In this document: positions 16,145 to 22,976 of the stretch, one piece after another | Numbering within the stretch: the first letter of the stretch is position 1 | Layout of the letters: each line of letters begins with the position of its first letter | Source of the DNA: Rhodospirillales bacterium | GTDB lineage: Bacteria > Pseudomonadota > Alphaproteobacteria > Reyranellales > Reyranellaceae | Direction of reading: 5' to 3' | Assembly: GCA_003153415.1 (NCBI GenBank) | Contig: PLYQ01000181.1 | Coordinates: 1,093 to 39,402 of the forward strand | DNA length: 38,310 nucleotides | Made by a program: the position numbers and the translations under genes | Notes under the pieces: generated by a model | Databases searched by the model: none | The model's input: the letters and a program-made list of their open reading frames with translations, nothing else | What the model was told of the DNA's origin: nothing

Positions 16145-16385
16145 TCAGCGCACGCAACTTCGCCTGGGCAGGTCCTGCTTCCGGGTTCGCCAGATGCAGA
16201 AACTCCTCGATAACGTACGTTTTGGCGCCGGAGGTCGTCTCGAGGCTGCCTGCCTCCGGGTGAGACCACTGGTGCTCAACAGTGACCAGCCCGGTGGCCG
16301 GATCGAATTTCAGGTACCACCGATCCTCGTTCACGCCGGCCGGGCCGCTGCGTCGTGCGACAAGCTCCCGCTTTCGCTCTGCCAT
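16113..16385 (-). CDS. Small conserved-looking protein of unknown function
   Basis: A 90-residue soluble protein starting MAERKRELVARRSG, with a good GGGGAG site before its ATG. It contains a strand-rich segment (RWYLKFDPATGLVTVEHQWSH) and a helical C-terminus (TYVIEEFLHLANPEAGPAQAKLRALIEGVF). It is hidden in the track inside an ORF running to 17108. Its reality is supported by its position: eleven bases after the RidA-like gene and overlapping or touching the nadE start, with no gaps in the operon. No signal peptide. I do not recognise a family. Confidence 0.72.
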   Translation of the reverse strand: MAERKRELVARRSGPAGVNEDRWYLKFDPATGLVTVEHQWSHPEAGSLETTSGAKTYVIEEFLHLANPEAGPAQAKLRALIEGVFGGGNS

Positions 16386-16396
16386 GTGCAACTCCC

Positions 16397-16783
16397 CTAT
16401 TTCGCGGCCACCACCTCGATCTCGATCAGCATGGCGGGGTCGGCCAGGCCCGCGACGATCAGCAACGTCGAGGCGGGATACGGTGGCTCGGTGACGAACT
16501 GGTCGCGCACCGCGCGGAAGGGCGCGACGAAGCGGGCATCGGTCAGGAACGTCGTGACCTTGACCATGTCCTTGTAGCTCATGCCGGCGCTCTTCAGGAT
16601 CTGCCCGATGTTCTTCCACACTTGGGCGGCCTGCTTCTCGAAGGTGGGCTGCAGTTTGCCGCGCGAATCGACGCCGACCTGACCCGAGACGTAGAGAAAC
16701 CGCGCGCCCGCCGGCACCTCGGCGCCGAGGCTGTATTTGCCCGCCAGGCTCACCGACTTGGGATTGTGGAACTTGATGGCCAT
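16397..16783 (-). CDS. RidA/YjgF family protein lacking the deaminase arginine
   Basis: A 128-residue protein of the RidA (YjgF/YER057c/UK114) family, trimeric proteins of which the RidA subfamily hydrolyses reactive 2-aminoacrylate and other enamines. Family blocks are GARFLYVSGQVGVDSRGKL, FEKQAAQVWKNIGQILKSAG, VKVTTFLTD and the C-terminal IEIEVVAAK. In active RidA an arginine in the sequence PARS binds the substrate carboxylate; here the matching place reads PAST, so this belongs to a non-deaminase branch. The ATG at 16783 has GGGGGAGA seven bases upstream, preferable to the track start at 16798. It heads a five-gene minus-strand operon and is divergent from trmFO. Confidence 0.88.
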   Translation of the reverse strand: MAIKFHNPKSVSLAGKYSLGAEVPAGARFLYVSGQVGVDSRGKLQPTFEKQAAQVWKNIGQILKSAGMSYKDMVKVTTFLTDARFVAPFRAVRDQFVTEPPYPASTLLIVAGLADPAMLIEIEVVAAK

Positions 16784-16830
16784 GATTGTCTCCCCCATGT
16801 AAGGAGGCGCACGGTTTCAGGTCGGATGGG

Positions 16831-18195
16831 ATGACGTCAAGCGCCAAGACAAAGACGGTGCACATCGTGGGCGGCGGCCTCGCCGGCAGCGAAGCCGCGT
16901 GGCAGCTCGCCGAGGCCGGCGTGCCCGTCATCCTGCACGAGATGCGGCCGGTGCGCGGCACCGAGGCCCATCTCACCGACCAATTGGCCGAGCTGGTCTG
17001 CTCCAACTCCTTCCGCTCCGACGACGCCCAGAACAACGCGGTCGGCCTCCTGCACGAGGAGATGCGGCGCGCCGGCTCGCTGATCCTGCGGGCGGCCGAC
17101 ACCCACAAGCTGCCGGCGGGCGGCGCGCTGGCCGTCGACCGTCACGGCTTCTCCGCCGCCGTGCAGGAAGCGCTCAGCGCCCATCCGCTGGTCGAGCTCA
17201 GGCGCGAGGAAGTGGCGGGCCTGCCGCCCGACGACTGGCAGAGCGTGATCGTGGCCACCGGCCCCCTCACCTCGCCCGCTCTCGCCGAGGCGATCCGCAA
17301 GACCAGTGGCGAGGAGTCGCTCGCCTTCTTCGACGCCATCGCGCCCATCGTCCATCTCGACAGCATCGATCGCTCGATCGCCTGGAAGCAGTCGCGCTAC
17401 GACAAGGAAGGTCCCGGCGGCGGAGTGGCCGACTATTTCAACTGCCCGCTCGACAAGGAGCAGTACGCGGCCTTCGTCGCGGGGCTTCTCTCCGGCGACA
17501 AGACCGAGTTCAAGGAGTGGGAACACAACACTCCTTACTTCCAGGGCTGCCAACCGATCGAAGTGATCGCGGCCAGCGGACCCGAGAGCCTGCGCTTCGG
17601 GCCGATGAAGCCGGTCGGCCTGCGCGATCCGCGCACCGGCACGCGGCCGTGGGCCGTCGTGCAGCTTCGCCAGGATAATGCGCTGGGCACGCTTTGGAAC
17701 ATCGTGGGCTTCCAGACCAAACTGAAGCACGCCGAGCAAGTCCGGCTGTTCCGCACCATTCCCGGCCTCGAGAAGGCGGAGTTCGCGCGGCTGGGCGGGC
17801 TTCATCGCAACACCTTCCTCAACAGTCCGCGCCTGCTCGATCCCACCTTGCGGCTGAAGACGCTGCCGCGGATCCGCTTTGCCGGCCAGATCACCGGCTG
17901 CGAAGGCTATGTCGAGAGCGCCGCGGTCGGCCTGATGACCGGCCGCTTCGCCGCCGCCGAGCAGCACGGGCTCGCCCCCAGCCCGCCGCCGCCGACCACG
18001 GCGATGGGTGCATTGCTGGGCCATATCACCGGCGGTGCCGACGCGACAACGTTCCAGCCGATGAACGTCAACTTCGGCCTGTTCCCACCGATCGACGGCA
18101 CGTTCCGCGGCAAGGAACGCAAGCAGGCGCTTAGCGCGCGGGCGCTGCGGGACTTCGATCACTGGCTGGCGCCGACGCCGCTCGCGGCGGAGTGA
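16831..18195 (+). CDS. trmFO: Methylenetetrahydrofolate--tRNA-(uracil-5-)-methyltransferase
   Basis: A 454-residue folate- and FAD-dependent enzyme that makes 5-methyluridine at position 54 of the tRNA T-loop, taking the carbon from methylenetetrahydrofolate. The FAD motif is [42 protein letters not shown] follows near residue 52 and carries the first conserved cysteine. [15 protein letters not shown] near residue 205 carries the second, catalytic one. [15 protein letters not shown] near 355 closes the FAD domain. Length is normal. The track start at 16786 lies in the divergent gap; the ATG at 16831 directly precedes the FAD domain and has the purine-rich GGATGGG before it. Confidence 0.95.
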   Translation: MTSSAKTKTVHIVGGGLAGSEAAWQLAEAGVPVILHEMRPVRGTEAHLTDQLAELVCSNSFRSDDAQNNAVGLLHEEMRRAGSLILRAADTHKLPAGGALAVDRHGFSAAVQEALSAHPLVELRREEVAGLPPDDWQSVIVATGPLTSPALAEAIRKTSGEESLAFFDAIAPIVHLDSIDRSIAWKQSRYDKEGPGGGVADYFNCPLDKEQYAAFVAGLLSGDKTEFKEWEHNTPYFQGCQPIEVIAASGPESLRFGPMKPVGLRDPRTGTRPWAVVQLRQDNALGTLWNIVGFQTKLKHAEQVRLFRTIPGLEKAEFARLGGLHRNTFLNSPRLLDPTLRLKTLPRIRFAGQITGCEGYVESAAVGLMTGRFAAAEQHGLAPSPPPPTTAMGALLGHITGGADATTFQPMNVNFGLFPPIDGTFRGKERKQALSARALRDFDHWLAPTPLAAE

Positions 18196-18258
18196 TACGT
18201 CCCATGAGAAAAGTTCGCGCGTCGAAGCAGAAAACAATGCCATCTTGAAAGCAAGGCT

Positions 18259-18325
18259 GTCATCCCGAGCGAAGCGAGGGACCTTTACTGCGGCCTTAAA
18301 GATCCGTCGCTTCGCTCGGGATGAC
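18259..18325. repeat. Inverted-repeat element of 67 bp between trmFO and the MATE gene
   Basis: GTCATCCCGAGCGAAGCGA (18259-18277) and its exact reverse complement (18307-18325) form 19-bp perfect arms around a 29-base AT-richer centre. A MITE-like or REP-like mobile remnant, or a bidirectional RNA hairpin, would look like this. There is no T tract for classical termination. It lies in a 159-base gap that contains no gene, 63 bases after trmFO. Confidence 0.7.
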
Positions 18326-18354
18326 ACCAGGACTGTGATCAGGATAGCGACTAG

Positions 18355-19704
18355 ATGACCCCCGCCGAACGCCGGCAGATGATGCTGGCCGGCCCGATCG
18401 TGCCGACGATCCTCACCCTGGCCGCGCCCAATGTGCTGAACGTCGCCATGCAAAGCCTGGTCAGCGTCGCCGACGGCTGGTTTGTCGGCCAGCTCGGCAC
18501 CGTCGAACTCGCAGCACTTGCATTGGTGTTCCCGACGCAGATGGCGCTCGGCATGATGTCGGCCGGCGCCATGGGCGGCGGCATCTCCTCGTCGGTCGCA
18601 CGCGCGCTGGGCTCGGGCGACCGCGCAGCGGCCGAAGCCGCCGTGGCGCACGCGCTGGTCATCGCGCTCGGCATGGCGGCGCTGTTTGCGGTCGTCTTCG
18701 TGGGTTTTGGCCGCACGATCTACGGCGCCCTGGGCGGCAGCGGCCGCGCGCTCGATGGCGCCGAGGCCTTCGCCACGGTGCTGTTCCTCGGCTGTGCCGC
18801 ACCGTGGGTCGCCAACTCGATGGCCTCGGTGCTGCGCGGCACCGGCGACATGAAGACGCCGGGCTATGCGCTGGTCGCCACGGCGGCGCTGCAGATCCCT
18901 CTCGCCGGCGCGCTGACGCTGGGCTGGTTCGGTCTGCCGGCGCTCGGTATCCGCGGCCCCGCGACGGCGGCGGTGATCGTGTTCACGATAGCGGCGATCT
19001 GGATGCTGGCGAAACTGCTCAGCGGCACGGCGGCGGTGCGCCTGCATTGGCCGGTCGGCGGTTTCCGTTGGGCCTCGTTCCGCGACATCCTGAAGGTCGG
19101 TCTGGTCGCCTGCGTCGTGGTCATCCTGACCAACGGCACGGTGCTGATCGTCACCGGGCTGATCGGCCGTGCCGGCGACGCCGCCATTGCCGGCTACGGC
19201 ATCGGCAGCCGGCTGGAATACATGCTGATCCCGATCGCCTTCGGGGTCGGCGCCACGCTCACGACCCTGGTCGGCACCAACATCGGCGCCCGGCAATACG
19301 CGCGCGCCCGGCGCATGGCCTGGATCGGCGCGCTGATGCCGGGCGTCATTGCCGCCGCGATCGGGATCGTCGTGGCGCTGTGGCCCGACCTGTGGCTCGG
19401 CCTGTTCACGCGCGACACGGCAGCGCTGGCCTCGGGCCGCACCTATCTCAGCATCGTCGGTCCCGCCTACGGCTTGTTCGGGCTGGCCATGGCGCTCTAT
19501 TTCGCCTCGCAGGGCACCGGCGAGATGGTGTGGCCGATGGTGGCCAACATCATGCGCATTACCATCGCCGTCGCCGGCGGTCTGCTGGCGCTCGACGTTG
19601 TGGGCTGGGGCGTGCAAGGTCTTTATTCCTTCGTAGCGCTGGGCATCGTCGCTTTTGCGGCCGTGCTGGCCTTTTCCACGACGCGCGCCGCGTGGCGCGG
19701 CTGA
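18355..19704 (+). CDS. MATE family efflux transporter
   Basis: A 449-residue inner-membrane protein with twelve predicted hydrophobic helices in two halves, the multidrug and toxic compound extrusion layout; relatives export cationic drugs and metabolites by H+ or Na+ antiport. Typical blocks are ILTLAAPNVLNVAMQSLVSVADGWFVGQLGTVELAALAL near the start and GYGIGSRLEYMLIPIAFGVGATLTTLVGTNIGA, in the second half near residue 280. The ATG begins MTPAERRQMMLAGPI, and no strong ribosome site is visible. It is followed 15 bases later by the MDR oxidoreductase, so the pair is probably cotranscribed. Substrate unknown. Confidence 0.92.
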   Translation: MTPAERRQMMLAGPIVPTILTLAAPNVLNVAMQSLVSVADGWFVGQLGTVELAALALVFPTQMALGMMSAGAMGGGISSSVARALGSGDRAAAEAAVAHALVIALGMAALFAVVFVGFGRTIYGALGGSGRALDGAEAFATVLFLGCAAPWVANSMASVLRGTGDMKTPGYALVATAALQIPLAGALTLGWFGLPALGIRGPATAAVIVFTIAAIWMLAKLLSGTAAVRLHWPVGGFRWASFRDILKVGLVACVVVILTNGTVLIVTGLIGRAGDAAIAGYGIGSRLEYMLIPIAFGVGATLTTLVGTNIGARQYARARRMAWIGALMPGVIAAAIGIVVALWPDLWLGLFTRDTAALASGRTYLSIVGPAYGLFGLAMALYFASQGTGEMVWPMVANIMRITIAVAGGLLALDVVGWGVQGLYSFVALGIVAFAAVLAFSTTRAAWRG

Positions 19705-19719
19705 AACAGGAGAACCAAG

Positions 19720-20850
19720 ATGAGCAACACTGCACTGGAGCTGCGCTCCAAGATCAGCAAGAGCGGCGAACTCGAACTGTCGCTGGCCAAGGTTCCCGTG
19801 CCCGAGCCCGGGCCCGACCAGGTCGTGGTCAAGGTCGAGGCGACGCCGATCAATCCTTCGGACTTGGGCCTGCTGCTGGGTCCCGCCGACGCCGCGACCT
19901 TCAAGTCGTCCGGCAGCGGCGATAGCACCGTGGTGACGGCCAAGGTGCCGGCCGCGGCGCTGCCCATGCTGGCGGCGCGGCTCGACAAGGCGATGCCGGT
20001 CGGCAACGAGGGCGCCGGGACGGTGGTCAAGGCCGGCTCGTCGGAGGCCGCCCAAGCGCTCAAGGGCAAGACGGTGTCGATGGTCGGCGGCGCGATGTAC
20101 ACGCAGTACCGCCTGCTCAAGGCCAGCGACTGCCAGCCGCTGCCGGCCGGCACGACGGCGGCCGAGGGCGCCTCGTGGTTCGTCAACCCGCTGACCGCCT
20201 TGGGCATGACCGAGACCATGAAGCGCGAGGGCCACAAGGCGCTGGTCCACACCGCGGCGGCCTCGAACCTCGGACAGATGCTGAACAAGATCTGTCTCAA
20301 GGACGGCATCGGCCTGGTCAACATCGTGCGCAGCGCCGAACAGGCCAAGCTGCTGAAGGGCATCGGCGCCAAGCATGTGGTCGACTCGACCGCGCCCTCC
20401 TTCACCGACGACCTCGTGCAGGCGCTGGTCGATACAGGCGCCACCATCGCCTTCGACGCGATCGGCGGCGGCAAGCTTGCCAGCCAGATCCTCACCGCCA
20501 TGGAGATCGCGATCAACAAATCGGCCAAGGAGTACAGCCGCTACGGCTCTTCCGTGCACAAGCAGGTCTATCTCTACGGCAGCCTCAACACCGGCCCGGT
20601 CGAGCTGACGCGCAACTACGGCATGATGTGGGGCGTCGGCGGCTGGCTGCTGACGCCGTTCCTGCAGAAGATCGGCCGGCCCGGCCAGGCGCCGCTGCGC
20701 GAGCGCGTCGTCGCCGAGCTCAAGACCACCTTCGCCAGCCACTACACCAAGGTGATCTCGCTGCCCGAGGCGCTGCAGCTCGCCAACATCGCCGCCTACG
20801 GCAAGCGCGCGACGGGGGAGAAGTTTTTGATCAATCCCAACAAGGGCTGA
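19720..20850 (+). CDS. Quinone-oxidoreductase-like MDR family protein
   Basis: A 376-residue medium-chain dehydrogenase/reductase. The GroES-like N-terminal domain shows PVPEPGPDQVVVKVEATPINPSDLGLL, followed by GNEGAGTVVKAG. The cofactor domain shows ALVHTAAASNLGQMLNKICLKDGI near residue 172, where a normal GxGxxG is replaced by the AASNLGQ form found in crotonyl-CoA-reductase-like and quinone-oxidoreductase relatives. No zinc-ligand cysteines are present, so NAD(P)H-dependent, zinc-free reduction is likely. The unusual insert LGPADAATFKSSGSGDSTVVTAKVPAAAL after the first domain motif lengthens the protein. AGGAGAACCAAG precedes the ATG. Cotranscribed with the MATE exporter; possibly handles a quinone or enone that the exporter removes, an inference only. 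Confidence 0.85.
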   Translation: MSNTALELRSKISKSGELELSLAKVPVPEPGPDQVVVKVEATPINPSDLGLLLGPADAATFKSSGSGDSTVVTAKVPAAALPMLAARLDKAMPVGNEGAGTVVKAGSSEAAQALKGKTVSMVGGAMYTQYRLLKASDCQPLPAGTTAAEGASWFVNPLTALGMTETMKREGHKALVHTAAASNLGQMLNKICLKDGIGLVNIVRSAEQAKLLKGIGAKHVVDSTAPSFTDDLVQALVDTGATIAFDAIGGGKLASQILTAMEIAINKSAKEYSRYGSSVHKQVYLYGSLNTGPVELTRNYGMMWGVGGWLLTPFLQKIGRPGQAPLRERVVAELKTTFASHYTKVISLPEALQLANIAAYGKRATGEKFLINPNKG

Positions 20851-20902
20851 CCCCTCTCCGACTCCGTCGCCGCGGACTCACCCCTCGTCTCCAACTCATG
20901 TT

Positions 20903-20926
20903 CCTCTCCCCCGCTAGGGGGAGAGG
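20903..20926. terminator. Hairpin after the MDR gene
   Basis: CCTCTCCCCC and GGGGGAGAGG pair perfectly over ten bases around the loop GCTA, 53 bases after the stop codon. No T run follows, so this may be a dispersed repeat as well as a transcription end. A related GGGAGAGG string recurs shortly after it. Confidence 0.5.
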
Positions 20927-20969
20927 TGCTTGATGGCTTGAAGGGAGAGGGTCAAAAGCGTCCCAAAAC

Positions 20970-21014
20970 GTCCAGACCGGTCTGGACGCCCGCGACGTCC
21001 CGCTACGCGGGACG
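20970..21014. repeat. Two adjacent palindromes downstream of higA
   Basis: GTCCAGACCGGTCTGGAC (20970-20987) is a perfect 18-bp palindrome. Nine bases later CGTCCCGC-TAC-GCGGGACG (20996-21014) forms an 8-bp stem. They lie between the convergent ends of the MDR gene and higA and could be a bidirectional terminator, a recombination scar or an operator. The rest of the 255-base gap shows no gene. Confidence 0.5.
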
Positions 21015-21105
21015 CCTTGGATGTCGATGGCATAAGGGTTTTAGGCGATTCGTCCAGAATCCAGCCACACCCCCCACGCAACAAAGTTGTGCGCAACGGC
21101 GCCCG

Positions 21106-21420
21106 TCAGGCCGCCTTGGCGCGGATGGTCGGAATGCGGCTCACATCCTCCTCGCGCTCGGCGTGCCAGGTGTCATAGGCGGCCTGCATCCGCGTCCACA
21201 CGCCGGCCCCGTCGCCGAACAGCTTGCCGAGACGGACCGCGACGGCCGGCGACACCGGCTTGCGCTCGCGCAGGATGTCGTGAAGGTGCTGGCGGGAGAT
21301 GCCGAGCATTTCGGCGATCTCCGACTTGGCGCGGCCGGTTGCCGGGATCACGTCTTCGCGCAGGAGCGCACCGGGGTGCGTCGGGCAGCGGGCTCGATGA
21401 CGCTTGGCGACGGTGGTCAT
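21106..21420 (-). CDS. higA: HigA family antitoxin
   Basis: A 104-residue DNA-binding antitoxin of the HigA type. The opening RCPTHPGALLREDVIPATG is the family signature (H-P-G-x-x-L). It is followed by a helix-turn-helix, SEIAEMLGISRQHLHDILRERKPVSPAVAVRLGKLFG. The C-terminal half (TRMQAAYDTWHAEREEDVSRIPTI) carries the W-x-x-M/L-Q-x-x-Y-D motif that ends this family. It should neutralise HigB and repress its own promoter. The track start at 21513 lies inside the toxin gene; ATG at 21420 has GAGGAGAG and sits 13 bases after the toxin stop. Toxin-first order is the rule for higBA, so the pair is canonical. Confidence 0.93.
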   Translation of the reverse strand: MTTVAKRHRARCPTHPGALLREDVIPATGRAKSEIAEMLGISRQHLHDILRERKPVSPAVAVRLGKLFGDGAGVWTRMQAAYDTWHAEREEDVSRIPTIRAKAA

Positions 21421-21433
21421 GAACGGTCTCTCC

Positions 21434-21712
21434 TCAATGGTACTGCTCGAAATCGACGCGAAGCGCGTCGCCTTCGGAGAATTCGGACGTGATGCACCAC
21501 GGCCCGTTGACATGGACCGAATAGCGCGTCGGATTGAACCCCTTCAAGGGATGAAAGTCGAAGCCAGGGACGTTCATCTCCTCGGGCCTTGCGGCGACAT
21601 CCAGCCGGTCGAGCCGCCGGAAAATCCGCCCCTGCATCCTCGCGTCGATCTTCGCCGTTCGGCCCCTCTCCCACAACTCGGCCAGGGCCTTGCTCCTGAA
21701 GCTTCGAATCAT
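21434..21712 (-). CDS. higB: HigB/RelE-type mRNA interferase toxin
   Basis: A 92-residue toxin of the RelE superfamily; HigB proteins cut mRNA on the translating ribosome. The sequence follows the family: MIRSFRSKALAELWERG, IFRRLDRLDVAARPEEMNVPGFDFHPLKG, then the active-site region YSVHVNGPWCITSEFSEGDAL ending in VDFEQYH, where the C-terminal histidine and tyrosine are usual catalytic residues. Length is normal. The ATG at 21712 has no ribosome site and lies eight bases beyond a good -10 element, so the message is probably leaderless. It forms one operon with higA. Confidence 0.93.
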   Translation of the reverse strand: MIRSFRSKALAELWERGRTAKIDARMQGRIFRRLDRLDVAARPEEMNVPGFDFHPLKGFNPTRYSVHVNGPWCITSEFSEGDALRVDFEQYH

Positions 21713-21720
21713 CGCGCGAC

Positions 21721-21761
21721 AATGTAAGCTCTCTGCTTACGACTGTCAACAATCGGCTTAC
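21721..21761 (-). promoter_or_regulatory. higBA promoter with overlapping operator
   Basis: On the minus strand TTGACA (21744-21749) and TACATT (21721-21726) are separated by 17 bases, the best promoter in the window. The inverted repeat GTAAGC-N5-GCTTAC (21724-21740) covers the -10 and spacer, and a third half-site GCTTAC lies at 21756-21761, upstream of the -35. This is what autorepression by dimeric HigA would need. Confidence 0.8.
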
Positions 21762-22025
21762 AGGGCGAACCGTTTGCTCCGAAGACGGCGCGCGCCTGGA
21801 AATCCATTTCGAGAAGGCGCGCGGCCTCCATGGTGACGGGGTCGACCCGATCGAGGCGCGGCTGGAGATCGACACTATCGGCAACCCTACGCTTCCCAAC
21901 CTTCCCACCCGCGTGGGAAGCCGCGGACGCCGATCGCATCGCGCTTTCACGCGAACCTTCCCACAATCCGCAACACACCCTCCGACGATTCCAAAAATTT
22001 TTGCGCGAATTCGCGAAAGCCGCCC
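21762..22025. other. Gene-free stretch with two abutting perfect palindromes
   Basis: Together with the promoter this makes about 313 bases without a supported gene. Short frames on both strands are open here but I trust none. At 21992-22015 two perfect 12-bp palindromes touch: CAAAAATTTTTG and CGCGAATTCGCG. They end eleven bases before the ATG at 22026. Such AT-centred symmetry is unusual in this high-GC sequence and could be an operator, promoter part or recombination site. Confidence 0.5.
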
Positions 22026-22946
22026 ATGTCCCTGAAACGGCGGGATGATTCAGCTCGGGAGGATAATCGCTATCTGCGACGGATTCTGCGCCATTGGCAG
22101 GAATTCACCCGAGCATTGGGCAGCGACAGCGCAGTGATCGACCGGCTAGAGATATCGGCAGAGACAACATTGCCGCTGCTCACCGTCGATGAGCCTAATG
22201 CTGAGTATCTTTTCAACGTCCTTCGCAAGAGTATGGCATCGAGTCGCCATCTCTCGAAGCATGCTCAGACCACGGCGCTGGCAACTTTCGATCCGAAAAG
22301 CGCTGAGTTACGGACAATCGTTCGGAATCACATCGTAGGCGTTGGCAACCCGGAATACTGGGGAGGTTTGATCGCAGCGGAGGTATTTGCAGAGCAGTTC
22401 AGCGACGACGTAGACCTTCGCGCTGAAGTCGTTGCAACGTTCAGTCGCGAACCCCGAGGATTTGCCGCGACGGCGGCGCTGGCCGAACTTGTGCTGCACA
22501 ACCCTGACGAAAAGTTAGAGAATCTGCTTCGCGAGAAGGCTGACGGCGTTCACTACGACGCCGCCACACATTTTAAGTTAGTCGCGGCCTTGTCGAAACC
22601 GGACAACATCATCGAGGCACTTTGCTGGCTGCTAGCCCGCCTACCCCTAGATTTGCACCAGCTGCAGCTCTCGCGCTGGATACCAGCATTGCTCAGGCGG
22701 ATCGAGAAAGATACCGCTGTTCAAGCGGCACTTCGACTGGCGCTGATCAATTCCTCGTTGACCTCGGAGAAGGCGACGTTCATGTCACTGCTCCTTCGCG
22801 CGGGTACTATCGATGAGGGACTAAGCGCACACATGGCGACGCAGGTAAACTTGGCGCGAACGAGCGCGATGCCGGAAGTTGGCTTCGACCTTGTTGCCCA
22901 ATCCTATCGGATCGTCGAGCATGTGTTTGTAGAAGCCCTTTCGTGA
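22026..22946 (+). CDS. Orphan helical protein of unknown function, atypical composition
   Basis: A 306-residue soluble protein with no family I recognise. It is nearly all helix, with segments of about 35-40 residues in a helix-turn-helix rhythm (ISAETTLPLLTVDEPNAEYL, RGFAATAALAELVLHNPDEK, ALCWLLARLPLDLHQLQLSR, AVQAALRLALINSSL). This is the look of HEAT- or TPR-like repeat arrays. No enzyme motif, signal or membrane helix is visible. Codon use differs from its neighbours, with many A/T-ending codons (TTA, GTA, AAT, CGA), and local GC is visibly lower, which suggests transfer. The start lacks a clear ribosome site and the upstream frame stays open, so the true start may differ, or this may be the surviving C-terminal half of a larger protein such as a STAND/NACHT ATPase. 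It shares an islet with higBA. Confidence 0.65.
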   Translation: MSLKRRDDSAREDNRYLRRILRHWQEFTRALGSDSAVIDRLEISAETTLPLLTVDEPNAEYLFNVLRKSMASSRHLSKHAQTTALATFDPKSAELRTIVRNHIVGVGNPEYWGGLIAAEVFAEQFSDDVDLRAEVVATFSREPRGFAATAALAELVLHNPDEKLENLLREKADGVHYDAATHFKLVAALSKPDNIIEALCWLLARLPLDLHQLQLSRWIPALLRRIEKDTAVQAALRLALINSSLTSEKATFMSLLLRAGTIDEGLSAHMATQVNLARTSAMPEVGFDLVAQSYRIVEHVFVEALS

Positions 22947-22976
22947 CTCCCGCGGGGTCGAGAGCATCGCCGCCGC

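Noticed and set aside
14594-16213. 539-residue plus-strand ORF opposite nadE
   Set aside because: Shadow of nadE, with His/Arg-rich low-complexity sequence.
16837-20742. 1301-residue minus-strand ORF opposite trmFO, MATE and MDR genes
   Set aside because: It is antisense to three well-supported genes and is rich in Arg, Gly and His with no domain pattern. High-GC third positions keep the opposite frame open; its start even covers the inverted repeat.
20903-20926. Rho-independent terminator in the strict sense
   Set aside because: The stem is perfect but no T run follows; listed as a hairpin with moderate confidence.
21709-21978. 89-residue minus-strand ORF over the higBA promoter
   Set aside because: It would run through the promoter and operator, has no ribosome site and matches nothing I know. 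The plus-strand frame at 21830-22048 was rejected for the same reasons.
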